Shown one piece after another: positions 15,796 through 24,543 of a stretch of 64,000 nt of DNA; position 1 is the first letter of the stretch, and each line of letters opens with the position of its first letter. A program made the translations under genes and the position numbers. The DNA is from Azonexus sp. (lineage in GTDB: Bacteria; Pseudomonadota; Gammaproteobacteria; Burkholderiales; Rhodocyclaceae). Below the pieces are notes generated by a model. The model ran no database searches and was not told where the DNA came from. It saw only the letters and a list, made by a program, of their open reading frames with translations. The DNA is taken from contig JAISPT010000010.1 of the NCBI GenBank assembly GCA_031274715.1, positions 31,026 through 95,025 of the forward strand. The letters run 5' to 3'.

Positions 15796-16628
15796 ATCTG
15801 TGCGGCTTCGAGGCCGGTCTCGACCAGCCCCTGTTCCTGATCGCCGGGCCGTGCACGGCGGAATCCGAACAACTGTGCCTGGATGTCGCCGGCCACTTGA
15901 AAGAAATCTGCGCCCGGCTGGGTATCCACTACATCTTCAAGGCTTCCTACGACAAGGCCAATCGCAGTTCCGGCAAGTCGGTGCGCGGGCTGGGCATCGA
16001 CGAGGGGCTGCGCATTCTGTCCGAGGTGCGGCGCCAACTCGGCGTGCCGGTGCTGACCGACGTCCACGCGATTGACCAGATCGCCCAGGTGGCGGCTGCC
16101 GTTGACGTGTTGCAGACACCGGCTTTCCTCTGCCGGCAGACCGACTTCATCCACGCCGTGGCGGCTTGCGGCAAGCCGGTAAACATCAAGAAAGGCCAGT
16201 TCCTAGCGCCGGGCGACATGAAAAACGTCATCGCCAAGGCCCGCGAGGTCAACAACGGCGCTGACAACCTGCTGGTCTGCGAGCGCGGCGCATCCTTCGG
16301 CTACAACAACCTAGTCTCCGACATGCGCTCGCTGGCCATCATGCGCGAAACCGGCTGCCCGGTGGTTTTCGACGCCACCCATTCAGTACAGTTGCCGGGC
16401 GGGCAGGGGACGACTTCCGGCGGTCAGCGCGAATTCGTCCCAGTGCTGGCGCGGGCGGCAGTGGCGGTCGGCATTTCCGGCCTGTTCATGGAAACTCATC
16501 CGTGCCCGGAGAAGGCTTGGTCGGATGGTCCCAATAGTTGGCCGCTGGAGCGCATGGAGAGCTTGCTGACGACGTTAGTAGCGCTCGATAAGGCGACCAA
16601 GGTGGCTGGGTTCGAGGAACTGTGGTGA
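15792..16628 (+). CDS. kdsA: 3-deoxy-8-phosphooctulonate synthase
   Basis: 278 residues. It condenses phosphoenolpyruvate with arabinose-5-phosphate to Kdo-8-phosphate for lipopolysaccharide. Visible motifs are LIAGPCTAESEQL, KANRSSGKSVRG, NIKKGQFLAPGDMKN and VFDATHSVQLPGGQGTTSGG. The start is GTG, overlapping the pyrG stop by four bases. Confidence 0.97.
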   Translation: MNLCGFEAGLDQPLFLIAGPCTAESEQLCLDVAGHLKEICARLGIHYIFKASYDKANRSSGKSVRGLGIDEGLRILSEVRRQLGVPVLTDVHAIDQIAQVAAAVDVLQTPAFLCRQTDFIHAVAACGKPVNIKKGQFLAPGDMKNVIAKAREVNNGADNLLVCERGASFGYNNLVSDMRSLAIMRETGCPVVFDATHSVQLPGGQGTTSGGQREFVPVLARAAVAVGISGLFMETHPCPEKAWSDGPNSWPLERMESLLTTLVALDKATKVAGFEELW

Positions 16629-16705
16629 ACTCGGTGCTGGCCATCGTCACTGTTAATAATTTGCTTTAATTTGTCTTCTTAACATTCTGTTTATAAGGAA
16701 GAAAC

Positions 16706-17989
16706 ATGAGTTCAATCGTTGATGTCGTCGCCCGTGAAATCCTCGATTCCCGCGGCAACCCTACGGTCGAGGCCGATGTGCTGCTCGAATCGGGCGTCAT
16801 GGGCCGGGCTGCCGTGCCGTCTGGTGCTTCGACCGGCTCGCGCGAGGCGATCGAGTTGCGCGACGGCGACAAGAGCCGTTATCTCGGCAAGGGTGTGATG
16901 CAAGCGATCGAGAACATCAACACCGAAATTTCCGAGGCGATCATCGGTCTTGACGCTCAGGAGCAGGCTTTTATCGACCAAACGATGATCGAACTCGACG
17001 GCACTGACAACAAGTCGCGTTTGGGCGCCAATGCCATCCTTGCCGTGTCGATGGCCGTCGCCAAGGCCGCCGCCGAGGAATCCGGCCTACCGCTATACCG
17101 TTACTTCGGCGGTATGAGCCCGATGCAGATGCCGGTGCCGATGATGAACATCATCAACGGCGGCGCGCATGCCAACAACAGTCTGGATATCCAGGAATTC
17201 ATGGTGATGCCGGTCGGTGCCAACACTTTCCGTGAAGCCCTGCGCTGCGGCGCCGAAATTTTCCACGCGCTGAAGAAGTTGCTGGACAAGGCCGGCCACT
17301 CGACCGCCGTCGGCGACGAAGGCGGTTTCGCACCGAACTTGGGCAGCCATGCCGAAGCTCTGCAGATCATCATGCAGGCGATCGAGGCCGCCGGCTACGT
17401 GCCCGGCCAGGACGTGCTGCTGGCGCTCGACTGCGCCGCCTCTGAGTTCTACAAGGACGGCAAGTACCACCTGTCCGGCGAGGGCCTGCAACTGACCTCG
17501 ACGCAGTTCACCGATTACTTGGCCAACTTGGCCGACCAGTTCCCGATCGTCTCGATCGAGGACGGCATGGCCGAAGGCGATTGGGATGGTTGGAAGCAAC
17601 TGACCGACCGCTTGGGCGCCAAGGTGCAGATCGTTGGCGACGACCTGTTCGTCACCAACACCAAAATCCTCAAGGAAGGCATCCAGAAGGGCATCGCCAA
17701 CTCGATCCTGATCAAGATCAACCAGATCGGCACGCTGTCGGAAACCTTTGCCGCCATCGAGATGGCCAAGCGCGCCGGCTACACGGCGGTGATCTCGCAC
17801 CGTTCGGGCGAGACCGAGGACAGCACCATCGCTGACATCGCCGTCGGCCTCAATGCCGGCCAGATTAAGACCGGCTCCTTGTCGCGCTCCGATCGTATCG
17901 CCAAGTACAACCAGTTGATCCGTATCGAGGAAGACCTGGGCGATACCGCTTCCTACCCGGGCCGCGAGACGTTCTACAACCTGCGCTGA
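16706..17989 (+). CDS. eno: Enolase (phosphopyruvate hydratase)
   Basis: 427 residues. It interconverts 2-phosphoglycerate and phosphoenolpyruvate in glycolysis and also belongs to the RNA degradosome in many bacteria. Motifs include ILDSRGNPTVEADV, GASTGSREAIELRD, the Mg-binding region VSIEDGMAEGDWDGW, ILIKINQIGTLSET, and SHRSGETEDSTIADIAVG. A good ribosome site, AAGGAAG, lies before ATG 16706. Confidence 0.98.
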   Translation: MSSIVDVVAREILDSRGNPTVEADVLLESGVMGRAAVPSGASTGSREAIELRDGDKSRYLGKGVMQAIENINTEISEAIIGLDAQEQAFIDQTMIELDGTDNKSRLGANAILAVSMAVAKAAAEESGLPLYRYFGGMSPMQMPVPMMNIINGGAHANNSLDIQEFMVMPVGANTFREALRCGAEIFHALKKLLDKAGHSTAVGDEGGFAPNLGSHAEALQIIMQAIEAAGYVPGQDVLLALDCAASEFYKDGKYHLSGEGLQLTSTQFTDYLANLADQFPIVSIEDGMAEGDWDGWKQLTDRLGAKVQIVGDDLFVTNTKILKEGIQKGIANSILIKINQIGTLSETFAAIEMAKRAGYTAVISHRSGETEDSTIADIAVGLNAGQIKTGSLSRSDRIAKYNQLIRIEEDLGDTASYPGRETFYNLR

Positions 17990-17998
17990 TCACGTGCC

Positions 17999-18283
17999 AT
18001 GCGCTGGCTGACGGGCGGCCTGATCGCCCTGATCGTCCTCCTGCAATACCCGCTGTGGCTGGGTAAGGGGGGATGGCTTCGGGTCTGGGAGCACGACCGT
18101 CAGTTACAGGTGCAGAAGGAAGCGACGAAGAAGCTGGAAATTCGGAACGCGGGCCTCGATGCCGAGGTCCGCGATCTGAAGCAGGGTTACGACGCCATCG
18201 AGGAACGGGCTCGCTTCGAACTGGGGATGATCCGCCAGGACGAGAATTTCGTGCAGATTCCCGAAAGGGCTCCCGGCAAATAG
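17999..18283 (+). CDS. ftsB: Cell division protein FtsB
   Basis: 94 residues, 9 bases after eno. One N-terminal transmembrane helix (about 3-20) is followed by a periplasmic coiled coil (QVQKEATKKLEIRNAGLDAE) and the conserved end segment AIEERARFELGMIRQDENF. FtsB bridges FtsL and FtsQ in the divisome. Position after eno is the standard arrangement. Confidence 0.94.
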   Translation: MRWLTGGLIALIVLLQYPLWLGKGGWLRVWEHDRQLQVQKEATKKLEIRNAGLDAEVRDLKQGYDAIEERARFELGMIRQDENFVQIPERAPGK

Positions 18284-18368
18284 AAAACAAAGGCGTCGAC
18301 CCCGGTCGGGTGTCTCCATTAGAATGGGTCTCAGCAGTCCATCGACGACAGCGCTCCAGGAGAACACC

Positions 18369-18842
18369 ATGCTGCTCAACGCTGGCGAGACCGCCCCGTC
18401 ATTTTCCTTGCCAGACGCCGATATGGAGACTGTTGATCTGGCTTCATATCTCGGACGGAAGAACATCGTGCTGTTCTTCTATGCCAAGGATGGAACGCCC
18501 TGCTGCATTCGGGAAGCAACTGACTTTTCCGATCACGACAAGGAATTCAGCGAGCAGAATTGCCTGGTGTTCGGTATCAGCCGCGACGATTGCCTGCAGC
18601 ACGCGGAATTCCGCGACCGGGAAGGCATCGGGCTGGCCTTGCTATCGGACGCCGACGGCAAAGTGTGCAAGCAGTACGGCGTCTGGCAGGCCAAGGAAGT
18701 GGACGGCCGGAAGAAATTCGGCATCGTCCGTTCCACCTTCATCATCGATCGTGCGGGTATCATTCGCCACGCGCTGTACAACATCAATACCAAAGGCCAT
18801 GCACTCGATGTGCTGCGCCTCGTCAAGGAAATGAATTCATGA
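18369..18842 (+). CDS. Thioredoxin-dependent peroxiredoxin, Bcp/PrxQ family
   Basis: 157 residues from ATG 18369, which follows CCAGGAGAA. It reduces hydroperoxides. The peroxidatic region reads AKDGTPCCIREATDFSD, where family members usually have TPGCT; the aligned peroxidatic Cys is the second, so the vicinal Cys pair is unusual. Further downstream are LLSDADGKVCKQYGVW and STFIIDRAGIIRH. The stop overlaps the FKBP start by four bases (ATGA), so the two are translationally coupled. Confidence 0.9.
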   Translation: MLLNAGETAPSFSLPDADMETVDLASYLGRKNIVLFFYAKDGTPCCIREATDFSDHDKEFSEQNCLVFGISRDDCLQHAEFRDREGIGLALLSDADGKVCKQYGVWQAKEVDGRKKFGIVRSTFIIDRAGIIRHALYNINTKGHALDVLRLVKEMNS

Positions 18843-19339
18843 ACATGCAGGTTGCCAAGGATACCGTCATCACCCTCGACTACCACGTCACCGATCCCGA
18901 TGGCGAGGTCGTCGACGAAGGGCGCGAGCCCATCGTCTACCTGCACGGCGGGTACGACGACATCTTCCCGAAGATCGAAGAGGCGCTACAGGGAAAGAAG
19001 ATCGGCGAATCGATTCAGGTCAAGCTGCAACCGGACGAAGCCTTCGGCGACTATGACGCCGAAATGGTCGAGATCGAGCCGCGCCAGGACTTCCCCAAGG
19101 AATTGCAGGTCGGCATGCAGTTTGAGGGCGGCCCGGAAGATGGCGACGATGATGAATTAGTCATCTATCGCGTCACCGACATCACCGACGACAAGGTGGT
19201 ACTCGACGGCAACCATCCGCTCGCCGGCATGGCGCTGGTCTTCACTTGCACCGTGCGAACCATTCGCCCCGCCAGCGCCGAGGAAATCGAGCACGGCCAC
19301 GTGCACGACCCGGATGACGACGAGGAAACCTGCCACTGA
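18839..19339 (+). CDS. SlyD-like FKBP-type peptidyl-prolyl isomerase
   Basis: 166 residues. An FKBP core with an inserted flap is visible: TVITLDYHVTDPDGEVVDEG, LHGGYDDIFPKIEEALQGKK, then the IF-type insert (residues about 70-120), and LDGNHPLAGMALVFTCTV closing the fold. The C-terminus is a short acidic/His tail, EHGHVHDPDDDEETCH, a possible weak metal-binding end. These proteins catalyse proline isomerisation and act as chaperones. It is coupled to the peroxiredoxin by ATGA overlap. Confidence 0.9.
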   Translation: MNMQVAKDTVITLDYHVTDPDGEVVDEGREPIVYLHGGYDDIFPKIEEALQGKKIGESIQVKLQPDEAFGDYDAEMVEIEPRQDFPKELQVGMQFEGGPEDGDDDELVIYRVTDITDDKVVLDGNHPLAGMALVFTCTVRTIRPASAEEIEHGHVHDPDDDEETCH

Positions 19340-19363
19340 GTTCCGCTCCGCCGATGCCCCTCC

Positions 19364-19390
19364 AATGCCCGTTGCGACGGGCATTGTCGT
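19364..19390 (+). terminator. Terminator hairpin after FKBP gene
   Basis: aatgcccgt (19364-19372), loop tgcg, acggcatt-type arm acgggcatt (19377-19385), then gtcgttt. It lies 24 bases past the stop. Confidence 0.6.
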
Positions 19391-19418
19391 TTCTGGCGAG
19401 GGTATGTTCCTGGATACG

Positions 19419-19447
19419 TTGGCACATGTACTGTACAAACATACAGT
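19419..19447 (+). promoter_or_regulatory. Sigma70-type promoter overlapped by a LexA (SOS) box
   Basis: A -35 ttggca (19419-19424), 17-base spacer and -10 tacagt (19442-19447). CTGT-N8-ACAG at 19431-19446 matches the LexA box consensus and covers the spacer and -10. The same CTGT-N8-ACAG form occurs upstream of lexA at 45163 in this window, which supports it as this host's SOS operator. Confidence 0.72.
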
Positions 19448-19525
19448 CATTGACTATATTGCACCCATGGGCGGCGGCTAAGGTGCGCCGCATCCTCTGC
19501 AATCGACTTTGACATGGGAGCCGAC

Positions 19526-19696
19526 ATGAAACATATCCAGGCGTGGTTCGAGCGGATCGCCGGTATTTCACGGGATGAGATGGCGCGTCTGGCACGGGCC
19601 AGGGAAATTTTTGCGGCCAGCGATACCGATCTGGCCAGTCTCCAGTTGCCAGCCTGCTGGCGCCGGTCGTCGCGTATCCGGACGAGCGGCGGTTAA
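19526..19696 (+). CDS. Small putative SOS-regulated protein
   Basis: 56 residues from ATG 19526 (a frame-matched ATG also lies at 19514; GGGAG precedes the second). It starts MKHIQAWFERIAGISRDEMA with an amphipathic helical N-terminal half, and ends in an Arg/Ser-rich tail. It has no known domain that I recognise. The gene lies 79 bases downstream of a promoter covered by a LexA box, so DNA-damage induction is likely if it is expressed. Its end is close to the convergent mutS gene. Confidence 0.5.
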   Translation: MKHIQAWFERIAGISRDEMARLARAREIFAASDTDLASLQLPACWRRSSRIRTSGG

Positions 19697-19715
19697 ATCT
19701 GGAGCATCGGGCTTG

Positions 19716-19738
19716 AGGCCGGTTCCGAATACCGGCCT
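19716..19738. terminator. Hairpin between convergent small ORF and mutS
   Basis: aggccggt (19716-19723) pairs with accggcct (19731-19738) around a 7-base loop. There is no long T-run; it is a weak bidirectional terminator candidate. Confidence 0.4.
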
Positions 19739-19745
19739 GGTTCGT

Positions 19746-22415
19746 TCAGCGCAGCAGGTTTTTCAAGGCATACAGCGCGTCAAGCGCCTCGCGCGGTGTC
19801 AGGCTGTCCGGGTCGAGGACGGCCAGTCGTTCAACAACCGGGTGCGGCGGCGATTCCACCACTTCGGGTTCCGGTGCGCCTTGGGCGAAGAGATCGGGCT
19901 GTAGCGGATCGACGGCGGCGCGTTGCTCGAATTCGCGCAACTGCTTGCGTGCGGCGCGCACCACGGTGGGCGGAATGCCAGCCAAGGCGGCGACCTGGAT
20001 GCCGTAGCTCTGGTTGGCCGGGCCTTCCTCGACGGCGTGCATGAAGATGATGCGATCGTTGTGTTCGACGGCGCCGAGATGGACGTTGGCCAGTTCGGCG
20101 TATTCGTGCGCCAACCGTGTCAACTCGAAATAGTGGGTGGCAAACAGCGTCAGGCTGCGGTTCTTCTCGACCAGATGGCGCAGGATGGCAAAGGCCAGTG
20201 CCATGCCGTCGAAGGTCGAGGTGCCGCGGCCAATCTCGTCCATCAGCACGAGACTCTGGGCGGTGGCGTGGTGCAGGATGGCGGCGGCTTCGGTCATCTC
20301 GACCATGAAGGTCGAGCGGCCCGAGGCGAGGTCGTCGGAAGCGCCGATGCGGGTGAAGATGCGGTCGAGCGGCCCGAGCGTGCAGCGGTCTGCTGGCACG
20401 TAGCTGCCGATGTGGGCGAGCAGGGCAATCAGCGCCACTTGGCGCATGTAGGTGGATTTGCCGCCCATGTTCGGGCCGGTGATCAATAGCAGGCGCCGCT
20501 CGTCGGCGAGGAGGCAGTCGTTGGCGATGAAGGTCTCGGCCTGGTTGGCCAGTTCGTTCTCGACCACCGGATGGCGGCCGCCGACGACAGCCAGCCGGGT
20601 CTCGGCGACGAATTCCGGCTGGCACCAGTTGCGCTTCAGCGCCGACTCGGCGAAGCCGGCCAGCAGGTCGAGCTGGGCGACGGCGCGGGCGATGGTCTGT
20701 AGCGTCGGGACGACCGGCAGCAGCGCATCGAGGATCTGCTCGTAGAGCAGCTTTTCGCGGGCCAGCGAACGCTCCTGCGCCGACAGCGCCTTGTCCTCGA
20801 AGGCTTTCAGTTCCGGCGTGATGTAGCGCTCGGCGTTCTTCAGCGTCTGGCGGCGGCGGTAGTCGTCGGGAATCTTGTCGACATTGGCGTGCGTAACCTC
20901 GATGTAGAAGCCGTGTACCTTGTTGTACTCAACCTTGAGGCTGGCGATGCCGGTACGTTCGCGTTCGCGCGCTTCCATGTCGACTAGGAAGGCGCCACAG
21001 TTGTCGTTCAGCGACCGCAACTCGTCGAGATCGGCATCGAAGCCCGGAGCGATCACGCCGCCGTCGCGCACCTGGGCGCCGGGTTCGGCGGCGATGGCGC
21101 GGACCAGCAGATCGAGCGCCGCGGCCGGCGCGTCAAGTTCGTCGAAGGTCTGCGTCAGCAGGTCGGAAACTGTACCGGCCAGTGGCGCACGCAGTTCCGG
21201 CAAACGCAACAGCGATTCGCGCAGGCTGGCCAGGTCGCGCGGCCGGGCGTTCCGCAGTGCGATACGGCCGGCAATGCGCTCGATGTCGGCGATACCACGC
21301 AACGCTCTGCGCACCTCGCCGGCCAAACGGCCGACATCGTCAAGCAGCGCTGCGACGGCGCCGTGGCGAGCGGCGGGAACCGCCCGGTCGCGCAGCGGAT
21401 GGTGCAGGGTATGGCGCAACAGGCGCGAACCCATGCTGGTAATACAGTTGTCGAGCAGCGAAAACAACGTCGGCGACGGCTGGCCGCGCAGCGTTTCGGT
21501 CAGTTCCAGATTGCGCCGGGTAGCGAGGTCAAGGCCGAGATAGGCGCTTTCCATTTCCACCGTCAGCCCGCGCAGATGCGGCAATTTCCCCGACTGCGTC
21601 GCCTGCGCATACTGCAGCAGGGCGCCGGCCGCAGCAATCGCCGGCTTCAGCCCTTCAGCACCGAAACCGACCAGTGAGGCGACGGCAAACTGTTCGCACA
21701 GCAAGCGCCGGGCCGAATCGACATCGAAGAACCAATCCGGCTGGCGGGTACGGGCAGCGTCGAGCCCAAAGTTGGGTGTCCAGCTTTCCGGATGGAGGAT
21801 TTCCGCTGGCCGGATGCGTTCCAGCGTCGCCGGAATCTGCTCGGCTGCCACCTCGATCAGGATAAATTCGCCACTGGCGAGGTTCAACCGGGCAATGCCA
21901 GCCGTATTGCGCAAGGTCGTCACGGCCAGTAGCCAGATATCCTGCTTGTCGTCGACCAGCGAGGCATCGGTCAGCGTGCCCGGCGTCACGATACGCGACA
22001 CTGCGCGCTCGACCGGCCCCTTGCTGGTTGCCGGATCGCCGATCTGCTCGCAAATCACCGCCGATTCACCCATCTTCACCAGGCGGGCGAGATAAGGTTC
22101 GAGCGAATGGAAGGGTATACCGGCCATCTTGATCGGGATGCCGGCCGACTGGCCGCGCGTGGTCAGCGTAATGTCGAGCAGGCGCGCTGCCTTCTCAGCA
22201 TCCTCGTAGAACAACTCATAGAAATCGCCCATCCGGTAGAAGAGCAGGGTGTGCGGATGCTGTGCCTTGAGCGCCAGGTACTGCCGCATCATCGGGGTGT
22301 GCTTGGTGAGGTCCCCGGCGGTTTCGTTATTGTCTTTCGGGTTCAATGGTCGACTCGTGTTTGTCTGGGCGGGATTGGGTATATCAGCCCGTGATCCGAC
22401 TCTCAAATGCGGCAT
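19746..22415 (-). CDS. mutS: DNA mismatch repair protein MutS
   Basis: The open frame encodes 889 residues. The mismatch-recognition Phe-X-Glu lies in FYRMGDFYELFYEDA. The C-terminal ABC ATPase has Walker A ITGPNMGGKSTYMRQVALIA, Walker B SLVLMDEIGRGTSTFDGMAL and ATHYFELTRLAHE. It is full length with the C-terminal dimerisation end. The first ATG is 22415, but the conserved family start (DLTKHTPMMRQYL) lies about 40 residues in; a TTG at 22346 may be the real start. Confidence 0.96.
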   Translation of the reverse strand: MPHLRVGSRADIPNPAQTNTSRPLNPKDNNETAGDLTKHTPMMRQYLALKAQHPHTLLFYRMGDFYELFYEDAEKAARLLDITLTTRGQSAGIPIKMAGIPFHSLEPYLARLVKMGESAVICEQIGDPATSKGPVERAVSRIVTPGTLTDASLVDDKQDIWLLAVTTLRNTAGIARLNLASGEFILIEVAAEQIPATLERIRPAEILHPESWTPNFGLDAARTRQPDWFFDVDSARRLLCEQFAVASLVGFGAEGLKPAIAAAGALLQYAQATQSGKLPHLRGLTVEMESAYLGLDLATRRNLELTETLRGQPSPTLFSLLDNCITSMGSRLLRHTLHHPLRDRAVPAARHGAVAALLDDVGRLAGEVRRALRGIADIERIAGRIALRNARPRDLASLRESLLRLPELRAPLAGTVSDLLTQTFDELDAPAAALDLLVRAIAAEPGAQVRDGGVIAPGFDADLDELRSLNDNCGAFLVDMEARERERTGIASLKVEYNKVHGFYIEVTHANVDKIPDDYRRRQTLKNAERYITPELKAFEDKALSAQERSLAREKLLYEQILDALLPVVPTLQTIARAVAQLDLLAGFAESALKRNWCQPEFVAETRLAVVGGRHPVVENELANQAETFIANDCLLADERRLLLITGPNMGGKSTYMRQVALIALLAHIGSYVPADRCTLGPLDRIFTRIGASDDLASGRSTFMVEMTEAAAILHHATAQSLVLMDEIGRGTSTFDGMALAFAILRHLVEKNRSLTLFATHYFELTRLAHEYAELANVHLGAVEHNDRIIFMHAVEEGPANQSYGIQVAALAGIPPTVVRAARKQLREFEQRAAVDPLQPDLFAQGAPEPEVVESPPHPVVERLAVLDPDSLTPREALDALYALKNLLR

Positions 22416-22475
22416 TTTCGCCGAAGGTGCGGTTCATCACAAACTGTGTTGATACTTGGTTGGCGGCAAGCTGCG

Positions 22476-23909
22476 CTATGGCGCCGTTGGGTTCATTTCC
22501 CGTTCCCGTTTCATGAACGAAGCGGCCAGCACCGCCAGTGCCAAGACCAAGGCCAGGAACAGGAAGCCTTGGGCATAGGCGGTGTAGATACCGGGCGGCA
22601 TGATGCCATATACCGTTTCGCGCCATTCGACGAAGACGGCCATGATCGCCACACCCATGACGCCACCCAGTTGTCGGGCATAGCTGACGACCACCGAGGA
22701 TTGCCCGAGCTGGTGCGGCTCCATGTAGCGCAGCGTTGCCAGGTTCAAGGCAGGCAGGATCATACCGAGGCCAATGCGCCCAATCACCGTCGCCGCGATA
22801 ATCGCCAAGTAGGAAATGGTGCCGCCGAGAGCGGCAAAAATCAGAAAGGAGGCGCCGAAGACGGTCAGCCCCAGCACCGTCAGCCATTTCGGGGCGTAAT
22901 GGTCGGCCATCCGACCGGCCAGTGGCAGCATGGCGACCAGCGCGATGCCGGAGGGCAGCAGGGCCATGCCGGCCGAACTGGCGGAGAACGACAGGGCGTT
23001 CTGCAGGAATACTGGGATCAGGTAGGTCGAGCCGTACAGGCCGAAGCCGTAGGCGAAGGAGACGATCGTTCCCATCGAAAAGGTGCGTTGCTCGAACAGC
23101 CGCAAGTTGATGATCGGCTGCTCTTTGCGTTTGGCATGGCGGTAGTAAAACCCAGCACCACCGACGACGAGCAGGCTTTGGCCCAGCATCCACGGCGAGG
23201 CAAGGCCGCTGTGCTGGAGACTGGAGACGCACTCAATCAGCGCGATAGCGCTCAGGGTCAGCCAGCCCAGGCCGGGCCAGTCGAAGGGCTTGGCTTCGAT
23301 CCGGCGCGGCGCCGGCAGCAGGCGAATGGCGGCTAGGCCGGCGATGACGGCAAAGGGTGTGCCGAGGAGGAAAATCGACTCCCAGCCGAAACGGTCGAGT
23401 AAAACGCCGCCCAGGGCCGGAGCAATGGCCGGCGTCAGGGCAATACCGAAGATCAGCAGACCAGAGGCGCGGCCCTGGATTTCTGGCGGAAACAGACGCA
23501 TCAGCGCCAGCGTACCCATCGGTTGCAGGATACCGGCGGCGACGCCTTGCAGGATGCGGGTAACGACGACGAGCGTGAAGGTCGGCGCGAGGAAACCGGC
23601 AATGCTGGCCAAGAGCAGAATGCCCAAGGCCAAGAGGAAAACGGTGCGAAAGCCTAGACGGTCGAGCAGCCAGGAGGTCGGCAGCATGGAAACGGTCATC
23701 GCTGCCAGGAAACCGGTCATCGCCCACTGAACATGGTCCTGACCGAGTCCAAAATGCCTGGCCAGCGCCGGAACGGCAACGTTGAAGCTGGAGGTGCACA
23801 AGACGCTCGCCACCGTCCCGAGACTGAGAACGAACAGCACGATCCATTTGTAATTTTGGCCGTAATGCGCAGACAGCGCATCGAAAGAGGCGGGGCGGAA
23901 CAGTCTCAT
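22476..23909 (-). CDS. MFS drug efflux transporter, DHA2 (EmrB/QacA) type
   Basis: 477 residues from ATG 23909; the frame continues to 24032 but that extension lacks features. Up to 14 membrane segments are visible. The motif-A loop LLDRLGFRTVFLLALG, the motif-C-like GIALTPAIAPALGGVLLDR and motif-B-like TRILQGVAAGILQPMG place it with proton-driven multidrug exporters. It stands alone between mutS and the APE locus; substrate unknown. EmrA/TolC partners are not adjacent. Confidence 0.9.
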   Translation of the reverse strand: MRLFRPASFDALSAHYGQNYKWIVLFVLSLGTVASVLCTSSFNVAVPALARHFGLGQDHVQWAMTGFLAAMTVSMLPTSWLLDRLGFRTVFLLALGILLLASIAGFLAPTFTLVVVTRILQGVAAGILQPMGTLALMRLFPPEIQGRASGLLIFGIALTPAIAPALGGVLLDRFGWESIFLLGTPFAVIAGLAAIRLLPAPRRIEAKPFDWPGLGWLTLSAIALIECVSSLQHSGLASPWMLGQSLLVVGGAGFYYRHAKRKEQPIINLRLFEQRTFSMGTIVSFAYGFGLYGSTYLIPVFLQNALSFSASSAGMALLPSGIALVAMLPLAGRMADHYAPKWLTVLGLTVFGASFLIFAALGGTISYLAIIAATVIGRIGLGMILPALNLATLRYMEPHQLGQSSVVVSYARQLGGVMGVAIMAVFVEWRETVYGIMPPGIYTAYAQGFLFLALVLALAVLAASFMKREREMNPTAP

Positions 23910-24073
23910 TATGGCGGCAGGTAAGGAAAGCCCCCGATTTTCAGAGGCTCCACAGATCCCGCGTAGAACAAAGTTTTCCGGGCTACTGCTCCGGCAATTT
24001 CGAGAAACTCCCCATCTGGGCTGAAAGGACAAACGGAAACAACCCTTAATTGCCGGGTGAGCAGTACGCGGAT

Positions 24074-24502
24074 TTAATTGAGCGCAGCGAATTGGGCGTT
24101 GATATCCGAGATCAAATTCCTGATCCAGCGGTTTACGCTGGGATGAATTATCGGTTGGTCCGGATTTTCTGGATTGGGAGCATATCCCAGATTTCTACTG
24201 TCTTTGTAAACGATATCGTACTGGTTGTTATGGAATTTGATGGTCAAATCCAGCGAATGGGAGCGTATGGACAGGTGCGCGTTCAGAGTACCATCCGTGT
24301 TTTTGCTGATAACCCAGCCATGCATGGCGCCCGCACGTGCAACGGCATCCTCGTTTTTTTTCGTGGCTTCGGGTGTATTCAGGGCCGGGATGGGATTATT
24401 GAGAAAAAGCTCCATGGGTACTCCCGCGCGGGCAGCATAAGCTCCAGAGTAAACTCCCAGCGCCAGCACGAAGGAGATGACGATTTTGCCAAATAGCTTC
24501 AT
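24074..24502 (-). CDS. Secreted hypothetical protein at end of APE operon
   Basis: 142 residues from ATG 24502, preceded by AAAAGGAG. A clear signal peptide (MKLFGKIVISFVLALG... ending AYA near residue 22) leads to a soluble domain with LNAHLSIRSHSLDLTIKFH and ENPDQPIIHPSVNRWIRNLI. Base composition is visibly lower in GC than the pigment genes next to it. It lies 41 bases downstream of apeR on the same strand, so it may be co-transcribed. I do not recognise the family; a periplasmic role is inferred from the signal peptide. Confidence 0.75.
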   Translation of the reverse strand: MKLFGKIVISFVLALGVYSGAYAARAGVPMELFLNNPIPALNTPEATKKNEDAVARAGAMHGWVISKNTDGTLNAHLSIRSHSLDLTIKFHNNQYDIVYKDSRNLGYAPNPENPDQPIIHPSVNRWIRNLISDINAQFAALN

Positions 24503-24543
24503 GTGGAAGCTCCTTTTCATAAAACAGTGATACTGACGATTGC

